A stretch of DNA of 64,000 nt. Source: Streptomyces dysideae (lineage in GTDB: Bacteria > Actinomycetota > Actinomycetes > Streptomycetales > Streptomycetaceae). Every line of letters begins with the position of its first letter. The first letter of the stretch is position 1. Of this stretch, positions 49,112-57,804 are shown piece by piece. Where the stretch lies: NCBI RefSeq assembly GCF_001514305.1, contig NZ_KQ949087.1:124625-188624 (forward strand), given 5' to 3'. The notes below the pieces were generated by a model that saw nothing but the letters and a program-made list of their open reading frames with translations, ran no database searches and had not been told where the DNA came from. The translations under genes and the position numbers were made by a program.

Positions 49112-50623
49112 ATGAGCGAGCGGGTCATCGGCGTCATCCGCCTCTCGGACAAGACGGACGTCACAACCTCTCCGGAACGCCAACGAGCCAGCATTGAAAA
49201 CGCCGCTGCGGCACGGGGAGCGAAGATCGTCGGCTGGGCCGAGGACATCGACGTATCCGCATCCCAGAGGTCACCTTGGGAGCGCCCGGAACTCTCCAAG
49301 TGGCTGGATCATCCCGAGCAGTGGGACGCGCTCATGTTCTGGCGGCTGGACAGGTTCGTCCGCAAGGTGGCGGACTTCGCGGAAATGATCCGATGGTGCC
49401 AGTCACGCGGCAAGAACCTGATCTCCGCCACTGAGACGATCGACATCCGCTCCCCGATCGGGCGGGTGATCGCGTACATTGTCTCGGCCTTCGCCGAGAT
49501 GGAGGCAGAGGCGATTCGCGAACGCGTCACTGGGTCGCATGACTACTTGCGAAGAAACGGACGGTGGGGTGGGGGTCTCGCTCCATACGGCTACCAGGCG
49601 GAGCCCCTCCCTGGTGGCAAGGGGGTACGCTTCGTAGAGGATCTAGCCGCAGCGGAGATCGTGAGGGAGATCGCGCGACGAGTGATCGCTCGCGAGTCCT
49701 ATCTCTCCATCGCCGCCAACCTGAACGAACGCGGCGTTCCCTCTCCCACGAATCAGCGCAACATCAACGCCGGTCGTCCTGTCGATCCACGGGGCTCATG
49801 GACGAGCAAGAGCGTTACCGCGATCATCACCTCCGAGAGGATTCGCGGCCGGGTGGAGTACAAGGGCGAAGTCGTACGCGACGACGAGGCCAATGCCGTC
49901 CTTCGCGGACCAGAACTCATCGACGCGGAGATCTGGCACGCCCTCCAGCGCGAGTTCGCGCGGCGCAGCAGACCCGACCGCCGTCGTACATCCTCGGCGC
50001 ACCCCTTGCTGGGCGTGGTCTTCTGCGGCTCATGTCAGGAGCGCATGTACCAGGGCTGGGCGACCGAAAAGGGACGCCCGATGAGGCGCACATACGTCTG
50101 TCGATCACGAATGCGTGGGCGAGACTGTGCTTCCCCCGCCTCCGTATCGGCCGAAGCTGTGGACAAGTACGCTGAAGAGCAATTCCTGCTGAAGGTCGGC
50201 GCCTGGCCCATCAAGGTTGAAGTAGTCGAAGCGGGTGAAGACCATCGTCAAGAGGTCGAAGAAATCGAACAGGCTCTGGACAGACTGGAGACCGACCGAT
50301 ACGAGCGTGGCCTGTTCGCAGGCCAGGAAGGCTCACTTCGCTACGAGCGCCGCCACAGGGCACTCTCGGACAAACTCGGCAGGCTCAAGGAACTCCCATA
50401 CCGCCCGCCCACAAGCACCTGGGTGGACACTGGTCGCACTTACGGCGAGGACTGGGCAGCGGGTGACGTCATCGAACGCCGACGCATGCTGGTGGACGCT
50501 GGCTGCCACATCGAAGTGAAGCCAGCAGGGCGGGGTAAACGTGACATCCGGGCGCGTCTGTCATTCGCTTTGGGGCGTCACACAGACTCCGCTTCGGTGC
50601 CGCCGCTAGAGGAGGGCCCGTGA
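49112..50623 (+). CDS. large serine recombinase (integrase)
   Basis: A 503-residue site-specific recombinase. Catalytic domain 1-150 with predicted nucleophile Ser12 (GVIRLSDKT), the ERQR motif, WRLDRFVR and FAEMEAEAIRERV; a recombinase domain (about 165-285; PYGYQAEP, SIAANLNERGVPSP); a zinc ribbon (about 305-355; VFCGSCQERMYQG and YVCRSRMRGRDC); then a coiled-coil-containing C-terminal part. ATG at 49112 after GGGGAG; longer upstream frames belong to the interrupted chromosome. It should insert and, with a directionality factor, excise the element at msrB. Confidence 0.9.
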   Translation: MSERVIGVIRLSDKTDVTTSPERQRASIENAAAARGAKIVGWAEDIDVSASQRSPWERPELSKWLDHPEQWDALMFWRLDRFVRKVADFAEMIRWCQSRGKNLISATETIDIRSPIGRVIAYIVSAFAEMEAEAIRERVTGSHDYLRRNGRWGGGLAPYGYQAEPLPGGKGVRFVEDLAAAEIVREIARRVIARESYLSIAANLNERGVPSPTNQRNINAGRPVDPRGSWTSKSVTAIITSERIRGRVEYKGEVVRDDEANAVLRGPELIDAEIWHALQREFARRSRPDRRRTSSAHPLLGVVFCGSCQERMYQGWATEKGRPMRRTYVCRSRMRGRDCASPASVSAEAVDKYAEEQFLLKVGAWPIKVEVVEAGEDHRQEVEEIEQALDRLETDRYERGLFAGQEGSLRYERRHRALSDKLGRLKELPYRPPTSTWVDTGRTYGEDWAAGDVIERRRMLVDAGCHIEVKPAGRGKRDIRARLSFALGRHTDSASVPPLEEGP

Positions 50624-51195
50624 CGGCCATCAACGCTGACTGTGGGAATCCAGTGACCTCCGGCATGCCAGGTCCCATTAGTTCCCGCATCCTTCATACG
50701 CAGGCACAGCGCGGCCTGCACCTCACCGTCACCCCGGCGCAGGATCTCTGTCAGTTTTTGCAGCGACTCCGCGAACGCCCACGATGATGACACGTAGCGG
50801 AACAAGCCGAGTTGGGGAGCTGCAAGCAGCCGGAAATCCAGCGACGCGCGGGGGTACGGACTCGTCCCCCCTCCGCCATACGAGCGGAGGGCTGCGATCG
50901 GAAGGGCCGCAATGTCCTGCTCTTGTCGCACGGGAACCCTGATACCTCTGAGGCGGATCTCCGCCGAGACGGCCTCTACGCCCGGGACCACAATGATCGC
51001 AACACTGGACTCCGTGAGCACCTGAATTGGGCTTTCCGGAGAGAGACTCCGCTCCGGAAAGCCCCCAAGGAGTGCCGAGACTCCACGGGCCACGGCAGTG
51101 CTTGCGGTGGTGACGCGCCAATGTCCGAGGGATACCGGCGTGCCGTCACGCAAGGCGGTGGCATGGAACCGGCCCGCGGGTGTCGTTCCCGTCAT
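50578..51195 (-). CDS. recombination-directionality-factor-like protein
   Basis: A 205-residue protein. The pattern GHWRVTTASTAVARGVSALL, then QVLTESSVAIIVVPG, then SAEIRLRG, and the late block FRLLAAPQLGLFRYVSSSWAF follow the layout of a family found with serine integrases on actinophages and elements and annotated as recombination directionality factor-like. The position, convergent with the integrase and overlapping it by 46 nt, fits a switch from integration to excision. ATG at 51195 follows GGAGGG; TTG 51201 is less likely. The assignment is from memory of the family, not a search. Confidence 0.55.
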   Translation of the reverse strand: MTGTTPAGRFHATALRDGTPVSLGHWRVTTASTAVARGVSALLGGFPERSLSPESPIQVLTESSVAIIVVPGVEAVSAEIRLRGIRVPVRQEQDIAALPIAALRSYGGGGTSPYPRASLDFRLLAAPQLGLFRYVSSSWAFAESLQKLTEILRRGDGEVQAALCLRMKDAGTNGTWHAGGHWIPTVSVDGRHGPSSSGGTEAESV

Positions 51196-51222
51196 AGGCA
51201 AGCCCTCCAGCGGTTCAACAGA

Positions 51223-52200
51223 TCAGTGGCAGCCACGGCGGCGTCCTGCGGTGCACGTGACCGAGCGGAGAGTGCAATCCGTGTGCGGTCTGAACGCGGT
51301 TTCAGTCACGCACCGCGCAGAGCCTGTTCTGCCGCCTGCGCCGCCGAAGCATGGACGGGCGCCCGGCCGCGTGAAGACCAGTACGTCTTCGTGCTGGACG
51401 ACGGAGAGGGGGATGCCCTGGCGGCGGGCGTCGCGGACGTTCGTCATCTGGAAGAACGAGGGACGGGAGATGAGCCGGCTGTCGCGGATGCCGGCGAGGA
51501 GGGCGACGCAGCGTTCGGTGGGGATGAGGCTGGCGGCTCGTCCGGCGGCCAGGACGGCGGAGGGCAGGTCGATGAGTTCGCCGCGTTCGCGCCAGGGGCG
51601 GGTGGTGACGACGGCGGTGCCGCCGGGCCGCAGCATGAGGCGGCACTGGGCGAGGATCTCGGTGAAGGCTTCCAGGAGCCGGTCGGTGGAGACGTGGGCG
51701 AGGTTGGCGGGGTCGTGGCTGTAGCGGAAGTCCTTCTTGACCACGCCGCGTTCGCCGGTCTCCCGGCTGGAGCGGACTTGCCCGTGGACGCTCGGGCCGT
51801 ACGGGGGTGAGGTGATCACGAGGTCCACCTCGCCGTGCAGGGCGGTGGGGACGAGCTGGGTGAGTCGGCGGGCGTCGCCGCAGTGCACGGCGCCGGTGGC
51901 GGTGCCGCCTTCGTGGTTAGCGGAGGCGGCGTTGAGGCGGGCGAGGTTGGCCCACTTCGGTTCGTACTCGACGCCCAGGGCGCTGCGGCCGAGGTGGATG
52001 GCCTCGACGAGGGTGGTGCCGATGCCGCACATCGGGTCGAGAACCAGGTCGCCGGGTCGGGTGTAGGTGGAGATGGCGTGGGCGGCGATCCGCGGGAGCA
52101 TCTTGGCGGGGTGGGCGGCCGAGCCGGGCACGTAACGGCCCTTGCGCTGCGCCGGGGCGGACGTGGGGGCGGTGTTCCACACCGAGAGTGGGGAGGGCAC
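51223..52200 (-). CDS. DNA methyltransferase with TSPPY motif
   Basis: A 325-residue amino-methyltransferase. SAM-binding region DLVLDPMCGIGTTLVEAI (about 51-68) and catalytic ITSPPYGPSVHG (about 130-141) are those of N6-adenine or N4-cytosine DNA methylases of the permuted TRM11-like type. Preceded by PAKMLPRIAAHAI, typical of the group on actinobacterial elements. GTG start after GGAGA. No restriction enzyme gene is seen beside it, so it may protect the element from host restriction or mark its DNA. The C-terminal tail is Cys/Arg-rich. Confidence 0.8.
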   Translation of the reverse strand: MPSPLSVWNTAPTSAPAQRKGRYVPGSAAHPAKMLPRIAAHAISTYTRPGDLVLDPMCGIGTTLVEAIHLGRSALGVEYEPKWANLARLNAASANHEGGTATGAVHCGDARRLTQLVPTALHGEVDLVITSPPYGPSVHGQVRSSRETGERGVVKKDFRYSHDPANLAHVSTDRLLEAFTEILAQCRLMLRPGGTAVVTTRPWRERGELIDLPSAVLAAGRAASLIPTERCVALLAGIRDSRLISRPSFFQMTNVRDARRQGIPLSVVQHEDVLVFTRPGARPCFGGAGGRTGSARCVTETAFRPHTDCTLRSVTCTAGRRRGCH

Positions 52201-52223
52201 GGCGAGGTCTCCTCTGCCTTGGC

Positions 52224-52883
52224 CTACGGGTGGCGGATCGCAGCGAGGGCGATCAGGTCGCAGTGCGCGACGCCACGGCAGGCGTCCGCGGGGAGGGTGG
52301 GCACGAGTCGGTCGCCGACCGGGTAGCCGTAGACGACCACGATGTGCTGGAGGTAGCGGAAGCCGGCGGTGCGGGCTCCCGCGATGAGCGTGCCGAGCGG
52401 GTCGGTGAGGCGTCCGGCCTGTCGGCGCTGGCGGGTGGCCAGCAGGAGAAGGCCTTCGTCGGGGAGGAGCCGGTGGGCGCGGTGGAAGAAGCCGGGCCAG
52501 CCGTCCTCCAGCGCGCCGCGCATCTCGCTTACGCCAGTCGACAGGTCGTCGGTGGGGGCGGGGAGGGTGTCGGGGTGGAGTTCGGCGAGGAGGATGGACG
52601 GCCTGTCCGTCGCGTCCTTGTTGCCGGCCGGGGTGGTGAAGGGGGTGGTCGGGATCCGGGTGTCCATGCCGGGTGCCGTGTCCCGGATGGCGATCTTGAG
52701 CAGCGGGGCGGGCCTATGGCCGGGGCGTCCGACCAAGTCGGTGCGGATCTTGTCGATGGCCCAAGCGGGCAGGACCGCGCCGGGGATGGGAGCGGCGTTG
52801 GGTTCGTCCGGGCCGGGGAGCCAGATGGTCGTCGGCAGCGGCTGGGACGTACGAGTGCGGGCGCTGGCGGTGGAGTGCGGCAT
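52224..52883 (-). CDS. methyltransferase-like protein without obvious catalytic motif
   Basis: A 219-residue protein just upstream of the DNA methyltransferase gene in the same direction. The second half (FFHRAHRLLPDEGLLLLAT and GTLIAGARTAGFRYLQHIVV) resembles the last strands of a class I methyltransferase, and PTTIWLPGP early on recalls the N-terminus of its neighbour. I see neither a SAM loop nor a DPPY/SPPY motif, so it may be an inactive partner. The start is uncertain (ATG 52883, or ATG 52967). Confidence 0.55.
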   Translation of the reverse strand: MPHSTASARTRTSQPLPTTIWLPGPDEPNAAPIPGAVLPAWAIDKIRTDLVGRPGHRPAPLLKIAIRDTAPGMDTRIPTTPFTTPAGNKDATDRPSILLAELHPDTLPAPTDDLSTGVSEMRGALEDGWPGFFHRAHRLLPDEGLLLLATRQRRQAGRLTDPLGTLIAGARTAGFRYLQHIVVVYGYPVGDRLVPTLPADACRGVAHCDLIALAAIRHP

Positions 52884-53350
52884 GGGCTGAGTGGCGCCGG
52901 GAGGCGAGGGCGGGCCGTGCTCGTGCTGACGTGAAGTGATAGGGACTCGACGGCTGATCTTTGCCATCGCCTTGTAGGTGTTCGATCGCCTCGGCGGCCG
53001 CTTCCCGCGCATCGAGCGTCTCTGGTCTTTCCTCACCGCTCATCGCGTTTGCGCAGGTCGCCCCGTGTACGAGCCAGTCGCGTGCCACGTGCGAGCCATC
53101 GCCGGGCCACTGCGGGCAGCCGCACAACGGGGTTGAGGACAAAGCCGGAGATTTTCTGTGTTCGATTCCCATTGCTCCGTCTGGGGTGGCACACGAGGCC
53201 ATAGAGGGCGGGCCAGGTACGGGCCATCGCACAGGCCGGGCCATCAGGCCGTGAATGGCCCGGCACTGGCCTGCGGGTGGGGCGGCGGTGGCACGAGGGC
53301 CTGGGAGGGGTGGCGGCGGAAGTTGTCCACGCCGTCACGGGAGATGCGTC
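52884..53350. promoter_or_regulatory. 467-nt divergent intergenic region of the element
   Basis: No convincing gene. It separates the minus-strand methyltransferase group from the plus-strand HTH gene, so it must carry both promoters. At 53236-53263 there is a 9-bp inverted repeat (CCGGGCCAT and ATGGCCCGG) with a 10-nt spacer, and several further GGGCCAT words nearby, which may be operator sites for the HTH protein. Confidence 0.4.
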
Positions 53351-54142
53351 ATGCACCACCGTCACCAAGCCCACCGTCCCGCCGCCGCCCACCCGCACAG
53401 CATCGCTCGCTCCCCGCTCGGGGAGTTGGAGCAGGCGTTCCTCGCCCTCGCCCACGGCGTGGAACCGCTCACGTTTCCCGCGCACCTGGTGTGCGACACA
53501 CCGGACCGCGCCATGTGGCCGGTCGACCGGGTGCGCACTCAGCTCGCCCACCCGTCCACCCGCGCCGAACTGCGCGAACAGACCTGGCGTGAGGTCGTCC
53601 GGCGCGCCCGCGAGTTGGGCGAGCCGTGGGACGTGGTCGCCGTGGCCATGACCGTGCCGGTGCTGCGCCGGATGCTCGCCCGGCTGGCCCGCCCGACTCA
53701 CCTGGAGCGCGCCGAGGTCGAGCAGGAGGCACTGGCCGCCGTCGCCACGGCAATGCGCACGGTGGACCCGGGGGCGGAGCGGCTGGATAGGGAGCTGTTC
53801 AGCGCGGCGGACCGGGCCGTGCACCGGCTGGTGTATGCCGCGCGCCGCCGTGCGAGCCGCGAAGCCGGTCAGGCGGCAGAGCATCTCGACCGCCTGTGCT
53901 CTCTGCCGCAGCCGGATCACGGTGAGCCGGTGGACGAGCTCACCGTGCTTGCCAGGGCCGTGCAGGCGCGGGTCGTAGACGTGGCCGAGGCGCGGCTGAT
54001 CGCCCGTACCCGACTCGGCGGTGAGTCCATGAGCTGCCTGGCAGCCGAGTGCGGGGTGAGTGTGCGTCAGCTTTACCGGCACCGCAGCGCCGCGGAGCAG
54101 CACCTGGCTGTGCATCTGCGGCGCCAGCTGCGGGAGCAGTAG
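53351..54142 (+). CDS. putative HTH DNA-binding protein of the element
   Basis: A 263-residue, mostly helical, Arg/Ala/Glu-rich cytosolic protein. The C-terminal part has a plausible helix-turn-helix (MSCLAAECGVSVRQLYRHRS, about 225-245), like sigma region 4 or phage repressor helices. The N-terminal two thirds match nothing I recognise. ATG at 53351; the upstream frame extension is low-complexity. Lying just before the transfer operon, it may control conjugation genes. Confidence 0.6.
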   Translation: MHHRHQAHRPAAAHPHSIARSPLGELEQAFLALAHGVEPLTFPAHLVCDTPDRAMWPVDRVRTQLAHPSTRAELREQTWREVVRRARELGEPWDVVAVAMTVPVLRRMLARLARPTHLERAEVEQEALAAVATAMRTVDPGAERLDRELFSAADRAVHRLVYAARRRASREAGQAAEHLDRLCSLPQPDHGEPVDELTVLARAVQARVVDVAEARLIARTRLGGESMSCLAAECGVSVRQLYRHRSAAEQHLAVHLRRQLREQ

Positions 54143-54164
54143 AACGCCCGACCGGGGGACTTTC

Positions 54165-54191
54165 GGTGGCGGGGTGTCAATTCCCGCCACC
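54165..54191. terminator. hairpin after the HTH gene
   Basis: GGTGGCGGG (54165-54173) and CCCGCCACC (54183-54191) form a perfect 9-bp stem with a 9-nt loop, 23 nt after the stop codon. Confidence 0.5.
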
Positions 54192-54495
54192 AGCATCTCT
54201 ATTCACGGTGACAGCGGCCCCGGTCCGGCTTCGGAGCAGGCCGCGCGTTCTGGTCCGGGGCAGCGGCCGATGCCCTGGACCGGGACACCGCAGAGTGCGG
54301 GGTGAGCACGACCGTCTCGTGCTGACACCCGAGGAACCCCTCCCGCCGCAACACCTCAAGGAGGTTGGCCCCGGTCCGAGGGATTTCGTGCTCACCCCGC
54401 CACCGCACGACACCCACGCGACACGACTCGTCCCGTGTGGCTCCCCTTCTTGTCCCTGTGCTGCCCTGCCGTGCTCCGTTGGAGGTGCGTCCGCC
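54192..54495. promoter_or_regulatory. repeat-rich non-coding region before the transfer operon (candidate oriT/promoter)
   Basis: It holds a perfect 13-nt inverted pair, GGGGTGAGCACGA at 54299-54311 and TCGTGCTCACCCC at 54386-54398, with a third imperfect copy TCGTGCTGACACCC at 54317-54330. A second inverted repeat near 54255-54283 is TCCGGGGCA and TGCCCTGGA. No gene is supported here. Nested inverted repeats directly upstream of transfer genes are where oriT or a transfer regulator operator is often found. Confidence 0.4.
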
Positions 54496-54876
54496 GTGTT
54501 CGCAAGACCCCGCCGGCCACGTCGGCCGTCGGCCTTCCGGGCGGGCCGCTGGGTGGTCCGGCTCCACTTCACCGCCGCCTGCACCGTCTTCGTCCTGCTG
54601 GCCGACACACCGTACGTGTGGGCGGTCGCCGACATCCCGACCGTCATCACGAATCTACGGAACTGGATCGTCGGCATCCTCGCCGGACTCGGCACGCTGT
54701 TTCTCACCCTCGGCGGGCTGCGCTACCTGATGGCCGGGGGAGACCCCGGGGAAGTCGAGGCCGCCAAGCGGGCGTTGAAGGCCGCATCCATCGGCTACAG
54801 CCTGGCGATCCTTGCGCCGGTGATCATGACCGTGCTGCAGGGCATCGTCGGCGTCGACGACGGAGGCGGGCAATGA
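54496..54876 (+). CDS. VirB2/TrbC-like membrane protein (putative conjugative pilin)
   Basis: A 126-residue protein: basic N-terminus, a hydrophobic segment (about 23-45) that could be a long signal, then two helices (about 55-78, NWIVGILAGLGTLFLTLGGL, and 95-115, SIGYSLAILAPVIMTVLQGI). The pair of helices with a short charged loop (AGGDPGEVEAAKRAL) is the form of VirB2/TrbC-type subunits in Gram-positive type IV systems. GTG at 54496 has GGAGGT 9 nt before it. Its stop overlaps the next start by 4 nt. Confidence 0.72.
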   Translation: MFARPRRPRRPSAFRAGRWVVRLHFTAACTVFVLLADTPYVWAVADIPTVITNLRNWIVGILAGLGTLFLTLGGLRYLMAGGDPGEVEAAKRALKAASIGYSLAILAPVIMTVLQGIVGVDDGGGQ

Positions 54877-56846
54877 CCCGCGCCAGGCGTCTCGTCCGCG
54901 CCTTGCCCCTGCTGCTCACGCTGGTTGTCCTCGCCCTGGTCCCACTGACCGCCCCGACCGCCTCCGCACACACCACGCATGCGCCAGCCCATGCGCCGAC
55001 GGCCCCGGACCCGCCGGAACCGCAACCCGCACCCGGTCCCGCCGTCCCTTCCCCGGCTCCCGGGGCGGAGCCTCGGCCGGAGCCCGCACCCGGCCCGACC
55101 CCCTCCCCTGGCCGCCCCACGCCCGAGCCGGAACGGCCCTCATCACCGGAGCCGGCGCCGGGGCCTACGCCTCCGGCGTGCGAGGCCGCGGGGTTCGAGT
55201 GCGACAAGGGCACCGCCTGGGGCTTCCTCGACATCCCCGGCATGATCGTGAACGCGATCACCTCGTTTCTCGGCATGTTGATCGAGCAGATCATGAAGCC
55301 GGTCCGCGAGTTCCTCGCCGACACCCTGCTGGCCACGCCCGACGTCACCAAGCACGCCGACATCAAGCGGCTGTGGACCGCGATGCTGGGGATCACGGCC
55401 GGGATCTACGTGCTGTTCGTGACCGCGGGCGGCATCACGGTCATGGGCTACGAGACCGTCCAGACCCGCTACGCCCTCCAGCAGATCGCCCCGCGCCTGG
55501 TGCTCGGATTCATCGCCGCGGCCACCTCCCTGACCGTGATGGGCAAGGCGATCAGCCTGTCCAACGGCCTCGCCCACGCGATCATGGCCATCGACATGTC
55601 GGACGCCGGGCAGGGCATGGTCGAACGGGTCCTGCCCTTCGCCCTGTTCGGCGCCGCCGGGCTGAAGCTCTACCTGCTGCTTCTGGCGATCATGATGATC
55701 GCGCTGGTGCTCGCGGTGTTGATCGGCTTCCTCGTGCGCGTCGCGGTGATGGCGCTGCTGGCCGTGGCCGCGCCCCTGATGCTGGCGTGTCACGCCCACC
55801 CGCTCACCGACCCCGTCGCCCGGCTGTGGTGGCGCGGTCTGGCCGGATGCCTGGTCATCCAAGTCGCCCAGTCGATGACCTTCGTCCTGGCGCTGAAGCT
55901 CTTCTTCGCCCCCGGCGCCACCACCCTGGGGATCCCCCACTCTGACCAGCTGGGCACGATGCTCGCCGGAGTGGCCCTGTTCTGGGTGCTGTTCAAGATT
56001 CCCGGCTGGACCCTCCAGGTCGTTTTGCGCGGTACCCCTGTGCACAACCCGCACGCGCCCGCTGGGGTGCGGATCCTCAAGCACCTCGCCCTGTACCGCC
56101 TGATGGACCACTACCTGCCCGGCGTGCGTCTGCCGCGCCACCGCCCCGGCGGGGGTAGAGGAGGAGCCGGGTTCCGGCCGGGCCGCAGTGGACCCGGAGG
56201 ACCCGGAGGCGGCCGACCAGGACCGGGCGGTGGCGGTGGACGCCCACCCGCGCCCGGGCCGGGGCGTGGCAGCGGTCCCGGCCGGGGTGTACGGGGGTGG
56301 GGCCGGGCTCTGCTGGCCCGCGGACGTGGGGCCCTGGCCCGTCCCGGTGGCCGCCCAGGGCCAGCCGGCCCGCCCGCCCCCGGTGCTGCCGCCGGACCAG
56401 GCGTGCACGGCGCGGGTACCGGCGGCGCGCATCCGACGCCCGCTACGGCCAGCACTCGCGGCGCCGCTCCGAGAGCGCGTGCCGGCCGGGCTCCCGGACG
56501 CCCCGGCCCGACTGCCGCTCCCCTCGCCCGTGCACCGGGAGGTCCCCGCGCTGTGACCCACCCCACCCAGGCACAACGGCATCGGCAACTCGCCCTGCCC
56601 ATCACCGCCCAGCGAGCACCGGCCCGACCTGGTCGGGCCACCCAGTTGTGGCTGCCGATCCGCGCAGAGCGCGTCGCCGCAGCATCCCCGGCGGCCCAAA
56701 CCCTGCCCGCCACACCGCCTCTGACCCGCCCGGCCCCCGCACCACGGGCGCGCCAGCTGGCCCTGCCCATCCCCGCACGCCGGGTCCCGGTCCGCCCACC
56801 GCGCCCCATGCAACTGCGGCTCCCCCTCGAACCACCCAGGAGGTAG
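54873..56846 (+). CDS. VirB6/TrbL-like conjugation membrane protein with long repetitive tail
   Basis: A 657-residue protein. Signal peptide (1-30), a Pro/Glu-rich stretch (about 31-100), a short extracytoplasmic part, then six or so membrane helices (about 125-385) in VirB6/TrbL layout, forming the channel core. From about 430 on the tail is Gly/Pro/Arg/Ala low-complexity, and at residues 572, 591, 628 and 647 it repeats the motif QLxLP[IL]. ATG start overlapping the pilin gene. The tail may contact DNA or partner proteins. Confidence 0.75.
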   Translation: MTRARRLVRALPLLLTLVVLALVPLTAPTASAHTTHAPAHAPTAPDPPEPQPAPGPAVPSPAPGAEPRPEPAPGPTPSPGRPTPEPERPSSPEPAPGPTPPACEAAGFECDKGTAWGFLDIPGMIVNAITSFLGMLIEQIMKPVREFLADTLLATPDVTKHADIKRLWTAMLGITAGIYVLFVTAGGITVMGYETVQTRYALQQIAPRLVLGFIAAATSLTVMGKAISLSNGLAHAIMAIDMSDAGQGMVERVLPFALFGAAGLKLYLLLLAIMMIALVLAVLIGFLVRVAVMALLAVAAPLMLACHAHPLTDPVARLWWRGLAGCLVIQVAQSMTFVLALKLFFAPGATTLGIPHSDQLGTMLAGVALFWVLFKIPGWTLQVVLRGTPVHNPHAPAGVRILKHLALYRLMDHYLPGVRLPRHRPGGGRGGAGFRPGRSGPGGPGGGRPGPGGGGGRPPAPGPGRGSGPGRGVRGWGRALLARGRGALARPGGRPGPAGPPAPGAAAGPGVHGAGTGGAHPTPATASTRGAAPRARAGRAPGRPGPTAAPLARAPGGPRAVTHPTQAQRHRQLALPITAQRAPARPGRATQLWLPIRAERVAAASPAAQTLPATPPLTRPAPAPRARQLALPIPARRVPVRPPRPMQLRLPLEPPRR

Positions 56847-56853
56847 ATCCCGC

Positions 56854-57804
56854 ATGAACCCACCCGACGAGACAGCGGAAGCCCCGTGCGCCACCCGCAT
56901 CCCCGCTGACATCTCCCGCCCAGACCGCCTCCTGGGCCCCTTCACCGCTCGGCAGACCGCCATCCTCACCGTCGCCGGACTCGTGCTGTACGGCGGCTGG
57001 TGGGTCACCCGCTCCTTCATGGCACCGCTCGCCTACACGGCCATGGTGATCCCCATCGCCGGAGCAGTGGCCGCGCTTGCACTCGGCCAACGGGAGGGCA
57101 TCGGACTGGACCAGTTCCTGGCCGCCGCCCTCCTGCACGTCCGCGCCCCCAAGCGCCGGGTGCACGCCCCGGAACGCATCCCCCCACTGCCCTCCATCGT
57201 CCCCGGCCACTGGGCCAGGGCGGCCGGGCCGCCCCCGACCGCGATGAACATGCCGTACGACGGCGTCACCGCTGACGGCGTGCTCGACCTGGGCAACGAA
57301 GGCAAGGCGGCCCTGGCGACGTGTTCCACGGTCAATTTCGAACTGCGCTCGGCGGCCGAACAACAAGGCCTGGCGGCAGCGTTCGCGCGCTGGCTCAACT
57401 CCCTGACCGGGCCCACCCAGTTGCTGGTGCGCTGCCACCGCATCGATCTCGCCCCGCTCGCCAACACCCTCCAGCAGGACGCCGCCGCGCTGCCCCACCC
57501 GGCGCTGGAACGGGCCGCTCGCGCGCACGCCGACTTCCTCGCCGACCTCGCCACAGGCAACAACCTGCTCGGCCGGCAGATCGTGCTGGTCGCCCGCGAG
57601 GAGAGCGCACCGCAGGGGCTGCGCCGGAACACCGGTGAGGGACGAGCGCTCCAGCGCCTCGACGAGGCCGCCCGGGCCCTGGCCGCCGCCGAGATCACCG
57701 TCACGCCCCTCGATATCGAGCGGAGTGCCGCCCTGGTCGGCGCGGCCTGCAACCCCGACACCCAACTCCCGCCCGCTGCCGCGCCGGAAGGTGCCCCCGC
57801 ATGA
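56854..57804 (+). CDS. PrgI-family / VirB3-like type IV secretion protein
   Basis: A 316-residue protein with two membrane helices near the N-terminus (about 36-52 and 56-75: LTVAGLVLYGGWW, YTAMVIPIAGAVAALALG) after RIPADISRPDRLLGPFTARQ, the PrgI/VirB3 pattern. A cytosolic domain follows. ATG start after CAGGAGG; its stop overlaps the VirB4 gene by 4 nt. Such proteins are usually needed to place VirB4 at the membrane. Confidence 0.75.
   Translation: MNPPDETAEAPCATRIPADISRPDRLLGPFTARQTAILTVAGLVLYGGWWVTRSFMAPLAYTAMVIPIAGAVAALALGQREGIGLDQFLAAALLHVRAPKRRVHAPERIPPLPSIVPGHWARAAGPPPTAMNMPYDGVTADGVLDLGNEGKAALATCSTVNFELRSAAEQQGLAAAFARWLNSLTGPTQLLVRCHRIDLAPLANTLQQDAAALPHPALERAARAHADFLADLATGNNLLGRQIVLVAREESAPQGLRRNTGEGRALQRLDEAARALAAAEITVTPLDIERSAALVGAACNPDTQLPPAAAPEGAPA

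Noticed and set aside
53159..53195. A GTTCGATTCCC sequence resembling the T-loop of a tRNA within the element
   Set aside because: The five bases on either side do not pair as a T-stem and no acceptor or anticodon arm can be drawn.
53033..54196. A 387-codon minus-strand open frame opposite the HTH gene
   Set aside because: Composition is His/Arg/Gly-rich shadow coding, and the plus-strand frame has a credible HTH and normal codon bias.
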